Numbered from the stretch's first letter, positions 13,501 to 25,669 are shown. The stretch: DNA of 64,000 nucleotides from Acanthococcus lagerstroemiae (GCA_031841125.1 CM063108.1:70776344-70840343); one strand, 5' to 3'. Made by a program: numbers and translations. The notes: generated from the sequence alone by a model not told the origin.

Positions 13501-13800
13501 AGATACTCGCGAGTAGTAATTGATTGGGACAGCGTTGAAAGCGACTCGCTTGTATTTCGAACGCTTAAGATTCGCTGAGCCGAGTGTGGATAATCATATG
13601 ATCCGTTCATTTGACAGGGTTGTCTGATCGTCTTCGACGTGGGTACTGGTGAAACCGTAAGACTGGTGAAACTCGGACCGTCGCAAAATCTGTGCGTGTT
13701 CATTAGAAACATTTTGAACGTGGGTGATGGTATCGTTTGCGATTACGGTGATCAATTGAGACTCGTTCGATTTCCGTTGGTTTGCGACAAAAACGACTGA
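4509..13800 (+). CDS. SCAP: SREBP cleavage-activating protein (SCAP), 19 coding exons, 1271 aa
   Basis: SCAP is a polytopic ER protein that binds SREBP and carries it to the Golgi for cleavage. All splice phases agree for exons 4509-4778, 4903-5027, 5162-5342, 5545-5690, 7596-7809, 7916-8029, 8121-8324, 8875-9288, 9406-9555, 9650-9926, 10240-10475, 10566-10726, 11328-11778, 11863-12028, 12100-12266, 12384-12531, 12617-12762, 13177-13239 and 13618-13800. The total, 1271 residues, is close to the human 1279. The ATG is fixed by an in-frame TGA just upstream. Transmembrane segment 1 is at about residues 35-52 and the sterol-sensing domain at about 282-449 (YVYFS near 300, GLENVLVL, SDFFLQ near 430). 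A cytosolic C-terminal WD-repeat half follows (LKVWD, LEFWD, LCVWD twice, LIVFD). Residues 317 and 446 are Phe and Asn where human SCAP has L315 and D443, and MELADL is not conserved. The gene looks intact. Confidence 0.97.
5691..7595 (+). other. SCAP intron 4, the longest intron, with repeat fragment
   Basis: This 1.9-kb intron separates the exon coding for luminal loop 1 from the first sterol-sensing-domain exon. It contains a GC-richer block (about 5990-6270) with a dispersed repeat copy. The open frame on the opposite strand at 6493-6966 (157 codons) shows no similarity to a known family and ends beside a G-rich run, so I do not call it a gene. Confidence 0.7.
6001..6094 (+). repeat. Dispersed repeat, copy 1 (inverted copy at 31971-32060)
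   Basis: About 90 bp starting GTGGTGGGAATTATGGCGATG and containing GCACGCATGCCAAAGTGG and CTGAGACACCACACC. It matches the opposite strand of 31971-32060 with few changes. Both copies can be read in one frame with shared residues such as [15 protein letters not shown], so this may be a piece of a transposon frame. Family unknown. Confidence 0.7.
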
Positions 13801-14482
13801 TTCTGTGATGGCGTCGTGCATCGTGCAAATGAATGCCGAGGTATACCGTTGTTCGTCACGGTAAGTCTTGTTTCCGATTTACTACGGTCTCCATTCGAGA
13901 CTAGAATGATGCGGAAAACTGGAGATCAGGCTTGATAGGCCGTATATACGACGTTGAAAAACGCTGGAGTAGCGGTGAGCGTGTAAATTGATCTCGCGGA
14001 ATGGAAGTTCGAATTTTATACGAGTATTTCAGGATGACCGCGTTGTTACCATTATTATACCTAAACTGTAAGAATGACGTCAATTTTGTGGACTAGGTAT
14101 ACTGTTTTTTTACTGTTTTTTTTTCTTTCTTTTGTGAGCTTATGGAAATCTGATGATCTTATAAATTTACTCTTAGTTTGACGAAAAATGTTTATTGTTA
14201 ACTGTCATATCGATGTATGTACTTCCGTTCCTGCCGTTAGAATTGATATTCGTTTTGGATTCGACTACCAGTTTTCATTCAATAGAGGTATGTTGAAAGG
14301 ACTATACGAGAAAATCGGCGTTACTTTGTTCTTTCCTGATCGTTTTCCAGAAACGTTTCCAATTTCGCCTCTCGTTTCACTTCTTTTGTTATTCATGGAT
14401 CACAAAAGTTTACTTCAAAAACAAAATCAACCTATAACTGCGTTTTTTGACGGCCTTCATATCGCAGCTTGTAGTTCTTTTG

Positions 14483-14523
14483 AATAAAAAATCTGCTTTA
14501 CTTTATCCCCTTCGTGGTGTGTC
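14483..14523 (+). terminator. Likely SCAP poly(A) signal and downstream GU-rich element
   Basis: AATAAA at 14483-14488 is the first canonical signal after the SCAP stop codon that I find. It is followed at about 14511-14523 by GTGGTGTGTCTT, a good downstream element. This would give a 3' UTR of about 0.7 kb. Confidence 0.5.
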
Positions 14524-16799
14524 TTAACATTCTTGAGTAACTTATAATGAAATAGCGACATTCTTATCGAAAAAGAAGAACTCATAGTATTCTTTGTTCC
14601 CATTATCTATGACACGTAACCGGATTTTTTTTTTTTAAATCATTACTAATCGGCGGTGCACACAGTGGCTTCAAATGTCAAGAACGTAAACCTTATTCAG
14701 TTGTTCAACTTTTTTTGTCGAAATTTGGAACTTTGTTGTTTTTAAACTTTTTTTTTCTTTTCTAACCACACCATGCTTGCGAAGTTGTTGCATTAAGGCG
14801 ATATTTAAAAAATATATATTAAGTTCTAATTACGAGAACACCTTCTAATCATGTCTGTAATTCGAAAAAGGTCATTTCATATGAAATGAATTTCGAGGAA
14901 TTGTCAATGTATTGTAAAAACATGAGCTAAAATGTAGTAGGTATATTATCGTTGAGATATTAGCACCGAATGGTCGATTGGAAGGGCTAGACTTATTGTG
15001 GGAGGGGTAAACAAAGAAGAAATGCCTTCACGTGGTAGCACGCTCCCAAAAGTCATTTTTGCAGTGCAAAGCAGATGATCCTCGGAAAATTCTAATTGAG
15101 AAGATAGAAAAAAGCGCTTCAGTGGTTTCAAATAATTTCTTGTTGGATTGTGAAACCGCGGATCCAGTGTTTACATTTAGTTATTATGAAGTATAATCGA
15201 GGAAATTGGCCTTGTAAGTTGCCGCGGGCTGAATGAAAAGGAGAAAATTCAGATCCCGGTGTACATACTTCCGCTTTCTGTTGGGGATCGTGGAAGGTGC
15301 CGAAACGCTTACACAGGTGCCTTATAATTTCACGGACAGCTGTTGTTTATCGGAACGTTCAAATTGCGGAGTTGGGAAAGGGGCTTTCTTATACAGGCTT
15401 GCGACAATACTGCATCTAGTTCTCCTTTGAGTATCCTGTCGTTATTTGGTTATTATGTAGAGTAAGTTTTTGCGTCTTGTTTCTAATGGTAATTATTCGT
15501 TACGTGTGTCTCACAATTTTTCATTCATTTTCTTTTGTACTGAACAGTTCACTGTTCTTGTTTTCTTGTTCTTAACTATTGCGAAAAAAAAGTTGTTACT
15601 CTTCTGCAGCTACGTGAACTAATAGCGAGTAATCCTCATACCTGAGGAAAAGAAAAGAAAGAGTTTTAAACTAGTTTGCGCTAATTTACAATTTTTCTGG
15701 TCATAACCCCCTGTAGTGCTACCGGGAGGTTAGTGACGCTTGAAACAACTCCAGAAACGACTTTAGCAGCCTAGAAACTTCCCTTTCTGATGTAACTCGC
15801 ACCATTATATACAAATTTTCTAACCTTACCTGTTCACTGCTCCCTGTGATACTTCTTGGGTAGGGGTCAAAATTGTTTCAAAATTGAATTCTGAATGGTT
15901 CAAAACTTGAGAAATGACATATTCCATGCTCCTAGTGTATTACTGTAAACAGTATAATTCATTACGTTCACGTTTTTGACCTTTGAAACCACTGTGCAAT
16001 GAGATCGTCAGTATTTCAAAAGTTCCTAGCGTCAAAGAATAATTGAACTCATTTGATCAAAATGATCTTATATGTACACTCGTATTGTCCAGTATGAGGA
16101 GTCACAGGTAGGTATGACACTTATATGGTAGACCACTTGGACAGTCGATATATATGCTAGCCCTCCTCATGGCTTGTTGGTCATCGCGAAAATCGAGATG
16201 CTTAATCCCTAAAACACACTGTAAGAAATAAACGCTAGAAGGCACATTGGGGTGAATTTTCCCCCAATCAGTTTCTCTCCTCCCGAGTTGGTAATAGCGG
16301 TAGGAAACGAGTATTCTTATTGAACGTATCTAGTACAACTATTCAAACATCAAAAACAGATCGTATGATGTGTATTTGGGCCGTTCATCCGCTTGGAGCA
16401 CTAGCGTCGTACTCTTGGTTGAATGAAATCACATGATACAGTGTTACGACCATACATCTCTATTGGGATTTAAACTTAAAGAGTTTCAAGTGTTGGCAGC
16501 CCTGCGATATGTGTGAATGATCAGTTGATCACGTATGATTTCCCGTAAGCGCGTAGCAAACTTCAATCATCATTAAATCGATTAGAAATTCACTTTCAAA
16601 GAAAATTTGCCCTAAATTCGACTGCATAATTACTAAAAAATTAAATTATAATCAGTTCTACTGGCAGAATAATTTGGACTCGGTTTTTTACCCTACTGAA
16701 GATAGCTGTTTCTATTTGAAAGTACACGTGATCACTCACTCATATTCGCCCGCTAACACCCGCACAGGTAATTTTGCAGCGCACTCTAGTGCAGGTTTA
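14524..16799. other. Intergenic, no gene seen
   Basis: AT-rich sequence with short open frames only. The one structure I note is a near-palindrome TTGGGGTGAATTTTCCCCCAA at about 16249-16269, related to two others at about 19261-19281 and 19450-19470. Confidence 0.5.
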
Positions 16800-17946
16800 A
16801 ATCCCAATTATAGGGCTTTTCATCGTCAGGTTTCTTTACATCATGATTTTTTATCTCGCTATCGAATTATCACCAAAGAGCTGTATGAATTGTTACAAGA
16901 AAAGGCCCTCAATGGTAATCAGACACTGAGACCCTTTTCTGTGCCACATCACATTATGGTTCCTTTGGCACATTCTGTTACGAATTTTGATTTTTTTTCC
17001 TTTCAGTTCTCTATTTAGAAAGAAAATGAAAAACCGTAATAAAATGTCAAAACTCAAAAGGAATCATGTTGTGAGTTGGCACATAAAATGGCCTCAGTGG
17101 CAGAGCTGCAAAAAACACATTTTTTTGGGGCGGGAAACAAAACAAACAGTTTTTTTTTTGTTTAAAACGTTGTTTTTTGTTTTAAAACATAATTGAATGT
17201 TTGCAAATACCAATGTTTTAAAATTTAAACGCGTTTAAAACAAAAAAAATAACATGTTTAAAACGATTAAAAGCAACAATTCCATGAATTTTCAATTTTT
17301 TTATTCGTCATTCATTTCAACATTACTGATTATTATGGGTTACAGACTTACAGTTACATATAGGTACGGTCAGTGGCGTATTTAAGGGGGAGGGGTCCAG
17401 GGGGTCTTAACACCCTCTGGCAACTTCAATTTTTCTATAATCTACTTGCGCCCTCTTCCCCTTTCTACCACTCTGCCCTATTGCTCATATTAATTTCTTT
17501 TTCAGTTTGGACACCCCTTCCCCTCAATTTCATAGTGGGTACGTTTATTCAGATAACAGACGTTGATACTGGGTCTCAAAGCTCCAACATTTCAGATTTG
17601 GTTTTGTTTCATCAATACCAGTGTAGGAAGTTAGCGATGAAGTTAGCAAAAAGCTCATTTTATTGACTTCAACTCATCAGCCAGTCAATGAATACAGTAA
17701 AATTTCCTCTAGTTTGTCCACTGTCCACCTACCTTTTACTCATCTGTCAATCAAATGATCAAACATTTTGAAGATATCTTTGCGAAACATGAAATTCTGA
17801 GTGAAATGAGCCCTATTTGAAATTCCCTATTTTTGCATATTTCAATATAATTCTCTGTTTGGTATCTTAGAAGCATATTTGGAACATATTTTATCAATTT
17901 TCTGAATTTTTGCATTTTTGGACGTATTTTTGAACATTTACTACAC

Positions 17947-18199
17947 TTGAACGCTGTGAAGCGTAAGGGAACCAATCAACATTTGTGAACAAAATGAGTT
18001 ATCAGTATCGTTGGAAAGAGCGTAAAAAGTAGCATTTTTCAAAATTGGGCCCCCGATTCAAATATGTGTACTCACGTTGAAAAAAGCTTATCAGTAAACG
18101 CTATGTCATATAGTTTCTACGTGGCTCTTGAACTTCGAATCACGTGTTCTCAAATAACAGATTTTACTGGTTAGTTCCCTTACGCTTAACAGCGTCCAA
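17947..18199 (+). mobile_element. MITE family 1, copy 1 (253 bp)
   Basis: The terminal inverted repeats read TTGAACGCTGTGAAGCGTAA at the left and the reverse complement of TTGGACGCTGTTAAGCGTAA at the right, followed by AGGGAAC. The interior matches the element at 23531-24041 in the opposite orientation, including TATGTCATATAGTTTCTA and GAATCACGTGTTCTCA. Non-coding. Confidence 0.8.
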
Positions 18200-18238
18200 C
18201 TAGTCTCTAATTTTTCAGTCCAAAGCCGATTCTCTTTC

Positions 18239-18373
18239 AGCAGCTAAAGTCTGGTCCAGTTAAGAAACATAACTGGCTACCCGCAATACACATCGATATA
18301 TGGGTATTTTAAAGTTGGAGGGGAAAGACGAGTTCGAGAACAGGTTTTTTAACTGGACCAGACTTTAGCTGCT
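18239..18373. mobile_element. Short MITE (135 bp) with long terminal inverted repeats
   Basis: The left end AGCAGCTAAAGTCTGGTCCA continues AGTTAAGAAAC-like and is mirrored at the right end, giving about 25 matching bp (18239-18264 and 18348-18373). It is non-coding and sits inside the large inverted-repeat element. Family unknown. Confidence 0.75.
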
Positions 18374-18922
18374 TGTTTTGTCTTAGTTATCTTTTTAAAG
18401 GTTTAAAATGTAGCTTCGAAGTCATAAAATTTCTTCTAAAAAACTTGTTTTTTTTTTGTTTAAAATTAACAATAAAAAACCATGTTTAAAACGCTTAAAA
18501 AACGTTTAAAACTTTTTTAAAATATGTTTTGGTTTTTTTCGTTGTTTTAAAACATGTTTTAAACATTTTAAAACAACGCGTAGTTTTAAACATCGCAGCC
18601 CTGCTCAGTGGTAAGGGAACATTAGGACCCTTTTCTATGGCACATCACATTGTAGTTCTTTTGGCACATTTTATTACAAATTTTCATCTTTTTCTTTCAG
18701 TGCTCTACTTAAAAAATCTGAAATTCATAATAAAATGTGTCAAAAGAATCATAATACGATGTGGCACAGAAAAGAGCCTCAGTGTCTTATTACCATTGAG
18801 GCCCTTTTCTTGTGTCAAGTCACATACCTCATTGATGATAATTCTACATCGAGATAAGAAATCATGTAAACAAACCCGCCAATGAAAAGCCCTATATCCA
18901 CTGATAAACATGCGCCAGAGGT

Positions 18923-19140
18923 CTGGTTGGCCGAGTGGATAGCGCGTTGGTCTCAGAATCTGGAGGTCCCGGGTTCGAGCCCACGTGCAACTTCTCGCCA
19001 GAATTTTCGACCTAGACCGGTTTTTCGGTCAGGGGGGAAGAGATCTAAGACAGCCCTAATAGCCTCCCCGACGTCTCTGAAGTAATGCTCGAAAGGAGGA
19101 TTCCCGGATTCAGGTGGAGAGCAAATTAGAAAAAGAGAGC
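18923..19140 (+). mobile_element. tRNA-derived SINE, copy 1
   Basis: The head has RNA polymerase III promoter boxes: box A TGGCCGAGTGG and box B GGTTCGAGCCC, about 45 bp apart as in a tRNA-Leu/Ser-like ancestor. A tRNA-unrelated body follows (GACGTCTCTGA, TAATGCTCGAAAGG) with an A-rich 3' tail. It aligns over its length with copy 2 at 32809-33022. It is not a functional tRNA gene because no acceptor stem closes. I could not define a target duplication for this copy. Confidence 0.9.
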
Positions 19141-22100
19141 TCAGTTGAAGGACTTTGTGGACCTCCTGTTGTACTCTTGGCGGTGGCGGGGGGGGGGGGT
19201 GAAATTTGACTTTAAAAATTAACTTCCCAATTTAGAAAAACCATATGCAAAAGATATGTATTGGGGTAAATTTTACCCCACTGTGCCTTATTAGGTTTTT
19301 GAATGAACTCCACTGTCCCAAATCACTCCACCTGTTTGGTCACCTGTTTATCACATGTGTGTTACATACTTACATGATGTAGGGGCAAGCACCCCTAACC
19401 TCGAACTTGAAGCTCTTCTATTTCGGAAATATCGATACTAAAGATGTATACTGGGGTAAACTTTACCCCAGTTCCATCGGCTATACATTGAATGTACATG
19501 ATTATAATCAGTATGGTGCCTTTTGTCAAATTTTCGATTTTGGAGTCCTCGATATTTTTACATTGGAAGAACGATTTACCTGTAGGTACTTCGTACAATG
19601 CTTCATTTTTGTATCTAATATTAAGCATTATAATTTTCTCTTCGTTGGAATATAAAGATGCAAAATGCTACGTGCATATTACCAAAGATTCTACAGAATT
19701 ATGAAATAAAATATTTTGTTATCGAAGTGTTCGTTCTTTTATTAGGAACTTTCGCGAGCTCTTGCAAATATCTTGAGAACGGTTAAGGACAGAGCAAAAT
19801 GGACGCCTAAAAATAAAGAGGAGAAATAGAAAAAGTCAGTTAGCATTTCCTGTCCTGTGAGATCAAGTTGTGTCTTTCAGGGTTCATTTTGGAAGATGCA
19901 AGGGGATACGAATTTTAGAAACGCTAATCCAGAGATTCTAATCAATATGCCACTTCAAAATCTACTTAGCTCATGGCACTTCCTCAAAAAAACTCCACGG
20001 AGCTAGGACAAATTTGGTGTCAATGTGGTGTGCGTCAAATTCGTGTGACTGTCGATTCCGTGACTAATTTTTGACTCCTCCCCCGTTTCGGGTGAGGGAG
20101 GGGATTCTAAGAAAAATTGCTAGAAACCATTTTTACCTAAAATTTAGTGTTGATTAATTTTGCCGTTTGCACTCTTATAGGACAACTTAGGTTTGAGAAG
20201 TTATTGAGGAAACACACTGTAAAAGGAGCTTGACGTGGATTCGAAACTTCGCGAGAACGGTGAGAGATAAAAAAAAAAGGAGGAAATTTGATAAGAAGCC
20301 TTTACTGAAGTAGGCTAGTGCCAAATGTTCATTTTCCACATTTTGAGATCAACTTGCCCCAAGCACCCGGATGGGCTTCTCTTGGAGAGGCGCTGCTGAA
20401 GAAAATGATTTAATCCACTTGGTCACTAGCGGGTTACTGCTGACCTGCTAGAGTCGGGTGCCTCACGAAAAATGCCCATTTAAAAATAATAATAATTTTG
20501 AAAATATTGCGAAAGGTGTAGATTTGATGGTTTGAGATTGTAACCCCAGAAAAAACTCGGAATCTCAATTTCTATAACTACCATTGTTCTATACTCGTAT
20601 TTTTGGATTCATTTTTTAAAGTAATTGGGCGGTTCCACAATACTCCAGTTAATAACTACATTGATTGTAGTCAGTTCCAGCTAACAGTTGGACTACACGG
20701 AAGATATTTGCGGTAAGAGTTGAAGTTAGCCTTAAGAAATTTAATGGCATTTCGTTAGTTTTAAATGAACAAGTTGTAAGAAGCTTGTTCTGTGCGTACA
20801 GGCGTATTCAGCCCTGTTTTGCTCCAAGCCCACAGTTACTTAATTCATGAAATATAAAACATAGAAAAAAAAAATCTTGTATAGGTAGATAATTTATGCA
20901 ACTGGATGTTAATATTGAATAAGATGTACGCGTGAGGGCACTGCTATACGAGAATGACGCATATTTTTTAAATCGAAAATTATTTGCTATAGGAAGAACT
21001 AGTTGCGACACGTATGTATTTCGTGAATTTAGAGTTGAGTAAAAAGGTGTTGACTATCGGTTTGTATATTATAGCGTGTTGAATTTGAAATATTAAATGT
21101 TCATTTGACTGTGGAGGGGGGGGGGCGATATTTACGATGGAGTAGAATTAGCGACAAAAGTATAGCGAAATTGAATTAGCAAAGAGTACATACACATTAC
21201 TCGATATTGGTGTCGTACGAACGAACAATGAATGATCAAATATTCTAAATATATTGAAACAAAGAAGATATATTTGGTGTAGTTAACGAGACATAATAAA
21301 GAAAATAATCGAATAAAAACGCTTACATAAAATGGGAACACTAAAAATATTGGCAGAAAGACGAAACATTGTTACACTTATACAAATATTGCTATTATAC
21401 CTATGTATTCAAACATAGCTACGGGTGTTATCCTCGAGGTGAAAGTTCGGTCCTCAGGAGGTAGGCTAAATATATTTTTTCAGTTGAATATGTAATTATA
21501 CAAACGAAGTGTACTTGTAGAGCAGGGAACGGTATACCGTCGCGAATCAACATTGACTGAACCGGAATGCTAATCCCTGCCGTAGAGTATTCATAAATAT
21601 TTTTTTGTTTTCGCTATTGTATATTATGTTTGGTAACACGATTATGTATATAAAACTAACAATTATTATTTACTTCTTTATAGGTGCAGGCAGGCATGCA
21701 TGTAACTAAGTCACAGTAGGTATAACTCCTGGGAGCAACCGAATGAAATAATATATGAAACGCAAAAACCAAAAATATGCCGTAATTTTTTAGGAGCATG
21801 AAATTTGGTCTCTTTTAGTTAAAGCGACAAAATAAGACAACTTTATCTCTAAATCAAACCCAAAAACGTTCGTCTTTGGCTAAGAGAATTCCGTTTTTTA
21901 CGAATTTTTGGAAATAAAATCGCGAAAATATTGATTTTAAGAAAAACTGGATTCAAAAATAACTCGGAACTGAAATTCTGGTTGATAATGTCGTAAGGCG
22001 GCTCTATCTTCGTCCACGACGCATACCCCATTACCTACATTTTACTAACTCGGTAGACCATTTACTTTTAATGTGTGCATCAGTTGCTGAGTTACAATCC

Positions 22101-22322
22101 TCCGTTTCGCTCTATGAACGTGGACACAGATGAGTCTCAGCACAATGTCAATAACATTTAGATTAGATGCCGAAACTAAAAATGGCCATTGAACGGTGAG
22201 TTTTGTCATCGCTGGGGTCAAGACAAGTAATTCCTGGGGTTCATCCTCGTGCGAGCGCCGATGTTTTTCGCTCGCTCATGAAAGCGTTTTTTCTAAGTTG
22301 CGGCACCTTTTCGCTTTTGTTG
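19141..22322. other. Intergenic, no gene seen
   Basis: The short open frames here carry no domain that I recognise. Two GGGGTAAA/TTTACCCC palindromes lie at about 19261-19281 and 19450-19470, and a G run at about 21116-21124. Confidence 0.5.
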
Positions 22323-22769
22323 TACCACATATGAAGATACGGTTTCCAAACTGTCCTCAGTTCAAAAATTATTTTTTGGGGAAATCGATAGAAACTGTGC
22401 TACACTGTACCAGTTCATTTAAAACTTCTGCTGTAAATGGTACAAGCAAGTAGCCTGAATCCTCTACCATACTACCAAAGACGCACAAAAATGAGAATGC
22501 AGCCTATCTAGAATTATTGAAGGAAAAGTGGTCGAAAGTCGTGGACAAAAGGCAGTTTGGTACTGGACGTAATACAAGAAAACTACAAAACGCTGCCTGC
22601 ACTGGCGCTGCTCTTTGAATGTGCGTAAATCGACCATCGAACGAGGTATCGAGATTCTATAAAATTACTTTTGTAGTGCTCACATTAGTCACTAGGTAGC
22701 GCTGAAAACCGCATTTCGATTTTTTTTTTGACTAAGAGCAGTTTGGAAACCGTATCTTTATATGTGCGC
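22323..22769. mobile_element. Inverted-repeat element (about 445 bp)
   Basis: CACATATGAAGATACGGTTT, continuing CCAAACTG, at 22323-22352 is repeated inverted at 22739-22768 with one or two changes. The interior is non-coding. This looks like a non-autonomous DNA transposon; family unknown. Confidence 0.65.
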
Positions 22770-23530
22770 CTAATGTGTAGGCTGAGTAAATTCTGATATT
22801 AATCTTCTCTTACTTAGCCTATAATAGTTTTCTTTAAAAATAAAGAATAAAAATTACGAAATTCATGAAATCAACAATAACAAAGTAAATAGGTATGGAC
22901 TAGATATGAACGTAATATGATATGTAAAAATTATTAGATACAAGCGCGATGTTGGCGTATTTTGTTAAAAATAATAAATCAGAACTACTTAAAACTACGA
23001 TAACAGTCACTATGAAAAATAGAAACTAGGTAAATTGCAATTCGTAAAAATGTTTCGAATATCAAAATTACAAACAAAATTATGAAAAACGCAACTTTAT
23101 GTTTTCAGTTCTATATATTATTGCGTCATTAGCATAACATGAACTAAAATAAAAAATTAATTTACGAACATCGAATTTATTAAAAAATTTTGATGTAAAA
23201 GTTTAGAATAAAAATTTAAAAAATGAATATAAGTCTAGCATACTGAAGGAAGGAATTCAAAGCGTCAAATTACGTAATAAGAACTAATCTCGTTCAGCTC
23301 CTTCAAAACTTTCGACATTCCAATGAGATAACGTGTCAGCATCTCACTTGAAAAGAAAAAAAAAGTCTAGTCAAGACGAAGAGAGACATTTCCGAATTGA
23401 CAAATAATCAGGTGTCCCTTCCCTCTCGTTTATAGCATCAAATTTTCAATACTGAAATGAATTCATTCGCTGAAATCGAAGATACAAGTACACGAGGAAA
23501 AGCAACGCAAAGTACCTACACAATTCATAA
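22770..23530. other. AT-rich, no gene seen
   Basis: Very AT-rich sequence without an open frame of note and without a repeat that I can delimit. Confidence 0.5.
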
Positions 23531-24041
23531 TTGGACGCTGTTAAGCGTAAGAGAACTACATTGGCGTAGCCAGGATTTTTCCGAAGAGGGGGATCAACAA
23601 AATTTTGGGCGGTACACCTAATATGAACTGCATGTTTTTACATTGACGTATTTGAATGTTGTGCTTTTCAACTTCAGTTATGTATCTGGATTTAAATTAC
23701 ATTTCGCGCATTCACTGTGATACTGCCAGCATATAAAGAAATTCTCATCTCAAGGGGGGATTCATTCCCCTAATCACCCTTGGCTACGCCACTGGAGAAC
23801 CAACCAACAAAATCTGTTTTTTGAGAACACGTGATTCGAAGTTCAAGAGCCATATATATAGAAACTATATGACATAGCGTTTACTGATAAGATTTTTTCA
23901 ACGTAAAAGTACCTACGTACATTTTTGAATTGGAGGCCCAATTTTGAAAAATTCTACTTTTTACGCTCTTTCCAACAATACTTATAACTCATTTTGTCAA
24001 CGAATGTCGGTTGGTTCTGTTACGTTTAACAACATCCAATT
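23531..24041 (-). mobile_element. MITE family 1, copy 2, interrupted by a hAT MITE
   Basis: The ends TTGGACGCTGTTAAGCGTAA and, inverted, ATTGGATGTTGTTAAACGTAA match copy 1 at 17947-18199, and the interior matches in reverse orientation. Without the inserted 236-bp element and its duplicated 8 bp it would be 267 bp, close to the 253 bp of copy 1. Confidence 0.85.
23559..23794. mobile_element. Nested hAT-type MITE (236 bp) with 8-bp target duplication
   Basis: The terminal inverted repeats read CATTGGCGTAGCCAGG and, from the other end, CAGTGGCGTAGCCAAGG. It is flanked by GAGAACTA (23551-23558) and GAGAACCA (23795-23802), an 8-bp duplication with one later change. CA-starting ends plus 8-bp duplications point to hAT. 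A related left end, CAGTGGCGTATTTAAGG, is at about 17370. Non-coding. Confidence 0.8.
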
Positions 24042-25669
24042 ATGATAGACTTTATCGTTGTTTTTTTTTATTGTTTTTTCTTTCTTTTTTCAGCGGACGA
24101 TTGAAAAGTGTCTAATTCGTATACGTTTATCCAAAGCAAAATTACTCTTTACTCGGTAAAATTTAGGAACTCGGGTGGTAAAATCATTAATGACAACGCA
24201 TTGACATTCTTTACTATACCAATTCAGTTATACCGTTATTATGTCACAGTCGTGGCGGGGTATGGTATCATCTAGTTATTACAAATGGCTCACATTGTGA
24301 GGCGGGTAAGATAGATTTTCATTTCAGCATGATCTTTCTCGCACTTTTCTCTCATCTGATGAGATTGTATCCTTCTTATCGACCCTGTTCACGAGTATTA
24401 CCCATTAGATTTACCTATCTTTTTCATTTTTCAAAATGAGAAGTATCAAGCGCAATATCGCCTACCTGCTGGTCTAAGAAATACAAAAATAGATGCTGTA
24501 GATGTTGCGTGATTCCTTTAAAACTACCACCAAAAGTGAAATCCACACAGCCGGATTGAGTCCCAAAAACTTATTGGGAAAATACAGCTGGCATTGGCCC
24601 AATGCACGGATGAGGATGTATTTTTTCCGTGTGAGCCTGCCGGCCGACCCACCATCCCATCTTACCCGACTGGCCCACCCGGAATTTTCCTGGTATTCTC
24701 TATGGCGAATTCTGACTCCGGTGAAATCACTAGCGCGGCGAAGACGTTACCACAAATGCCATGTATTAAGATCTGCTCTACTCTCAGTCTATCACCATAC
24801 TAACGAATAAAAATCTAACTAACGAATACCTACTATTTACGAAAAATGTCCGTATTCGAGAGTAGGAAAAGGTATAATACCGTAACTATAATATTTCAAA
24901 ATTCTCGTTACACGGTGAAACTATTGAGAATGAAGAGCTACTTTGAGACAACTTACGAATTTTCATACTTTCTTCCGAGTGCTCTGACTGGGGATATCTC
25001 AGCAAGGGCCAACCCAGGAATCTCTATAAAAAAAAAGTGCATGACCACTAAAAACATATTTATGAAAAAGAGAAGAAGGTTGGAAATTAAAACGAAAACA
25101 AAATATGCGACTACACGTAACAAAGTGCATTTTTCATTCTCAAGGAAAAGATTTCAACCCGGAAACCCTTTCCTTGGGTAAGCCACTAAGTTTGTTACAG
25201 ATGAAGCGACCCCGAACAACAATTATTGAAAAATGAGTTGGTAATGAAAATGTGGAATCACGGTTCAACTATAACATTTAAAAATAATGTGTAACATGTA
25301 ACAACGATAGACTCTCGACTATTCAGTACAAGAATGCAACAGCTCCGTCTATCCCTATTGGTAGCTTGATGCAAGATGCTCTCAGACTACTTTTATAATA
25401 TTACAAGGATTACAAAGGTTTCGAGCGAGTATCGCTTTAGGGTAATCCAAACCAATATGATAGAGGAGAACCGGGCATAAAGGACATAATATACATGCAA
25501 TATAGGACTTTCACATTTTCTCTTGTTAAATGCTGTTGTGAGCGACTTCTACACCATCTATATGTATGTAGTTATGAAAAGTATCTACCTATCTAGGAAG
25601 GATGTGAAATATCAATGCTTCAATAAATTGTTGCAGAATTATCAGCGAGAATAAGTTTCTGTTTGTTTT
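24042..25669. other. Intergenic, with one solitary MULE-type terminal motif
   Basis: No gene is recognised. CCGGATTGAGTCCCAAAAAC at 24551-24570 matches the repeated terminal motif of the MULE at 36328-38557. A 111-codon open frame at 24846-25181 is Lys/Arg-rich at its C-terminal end and unrecognised. Confidence 0.45.

Larger units (their letters stand above)
16800..18910. mobile_element. Large inverted-repeat element (2.1 kb) with about 310-bp arms
   Basis: The left arm (16800-17110) and right arm (18594-18910, inverted) match over most of their length, for example ATAGGGCTTTTCAT at the outer end and GCAGAGCTGC or GCAGGGCTGC at the inner end. Each arm also contains its own smaller inverted repeat around CCCTTTTCTGTGCCACATC. 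A matching peptide (YRAFH, then EKALNGNQTLRPFSVPH in one and EKGLNGNKTLRLFSVPH in the other) is readable in both. Inside each arm is a tract rich in GTTTAAAAC (17140-17280 and 18430-18590). The centre holds two MITEs. There is no transposase, and the family is unknown. Confidence 0.65.
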
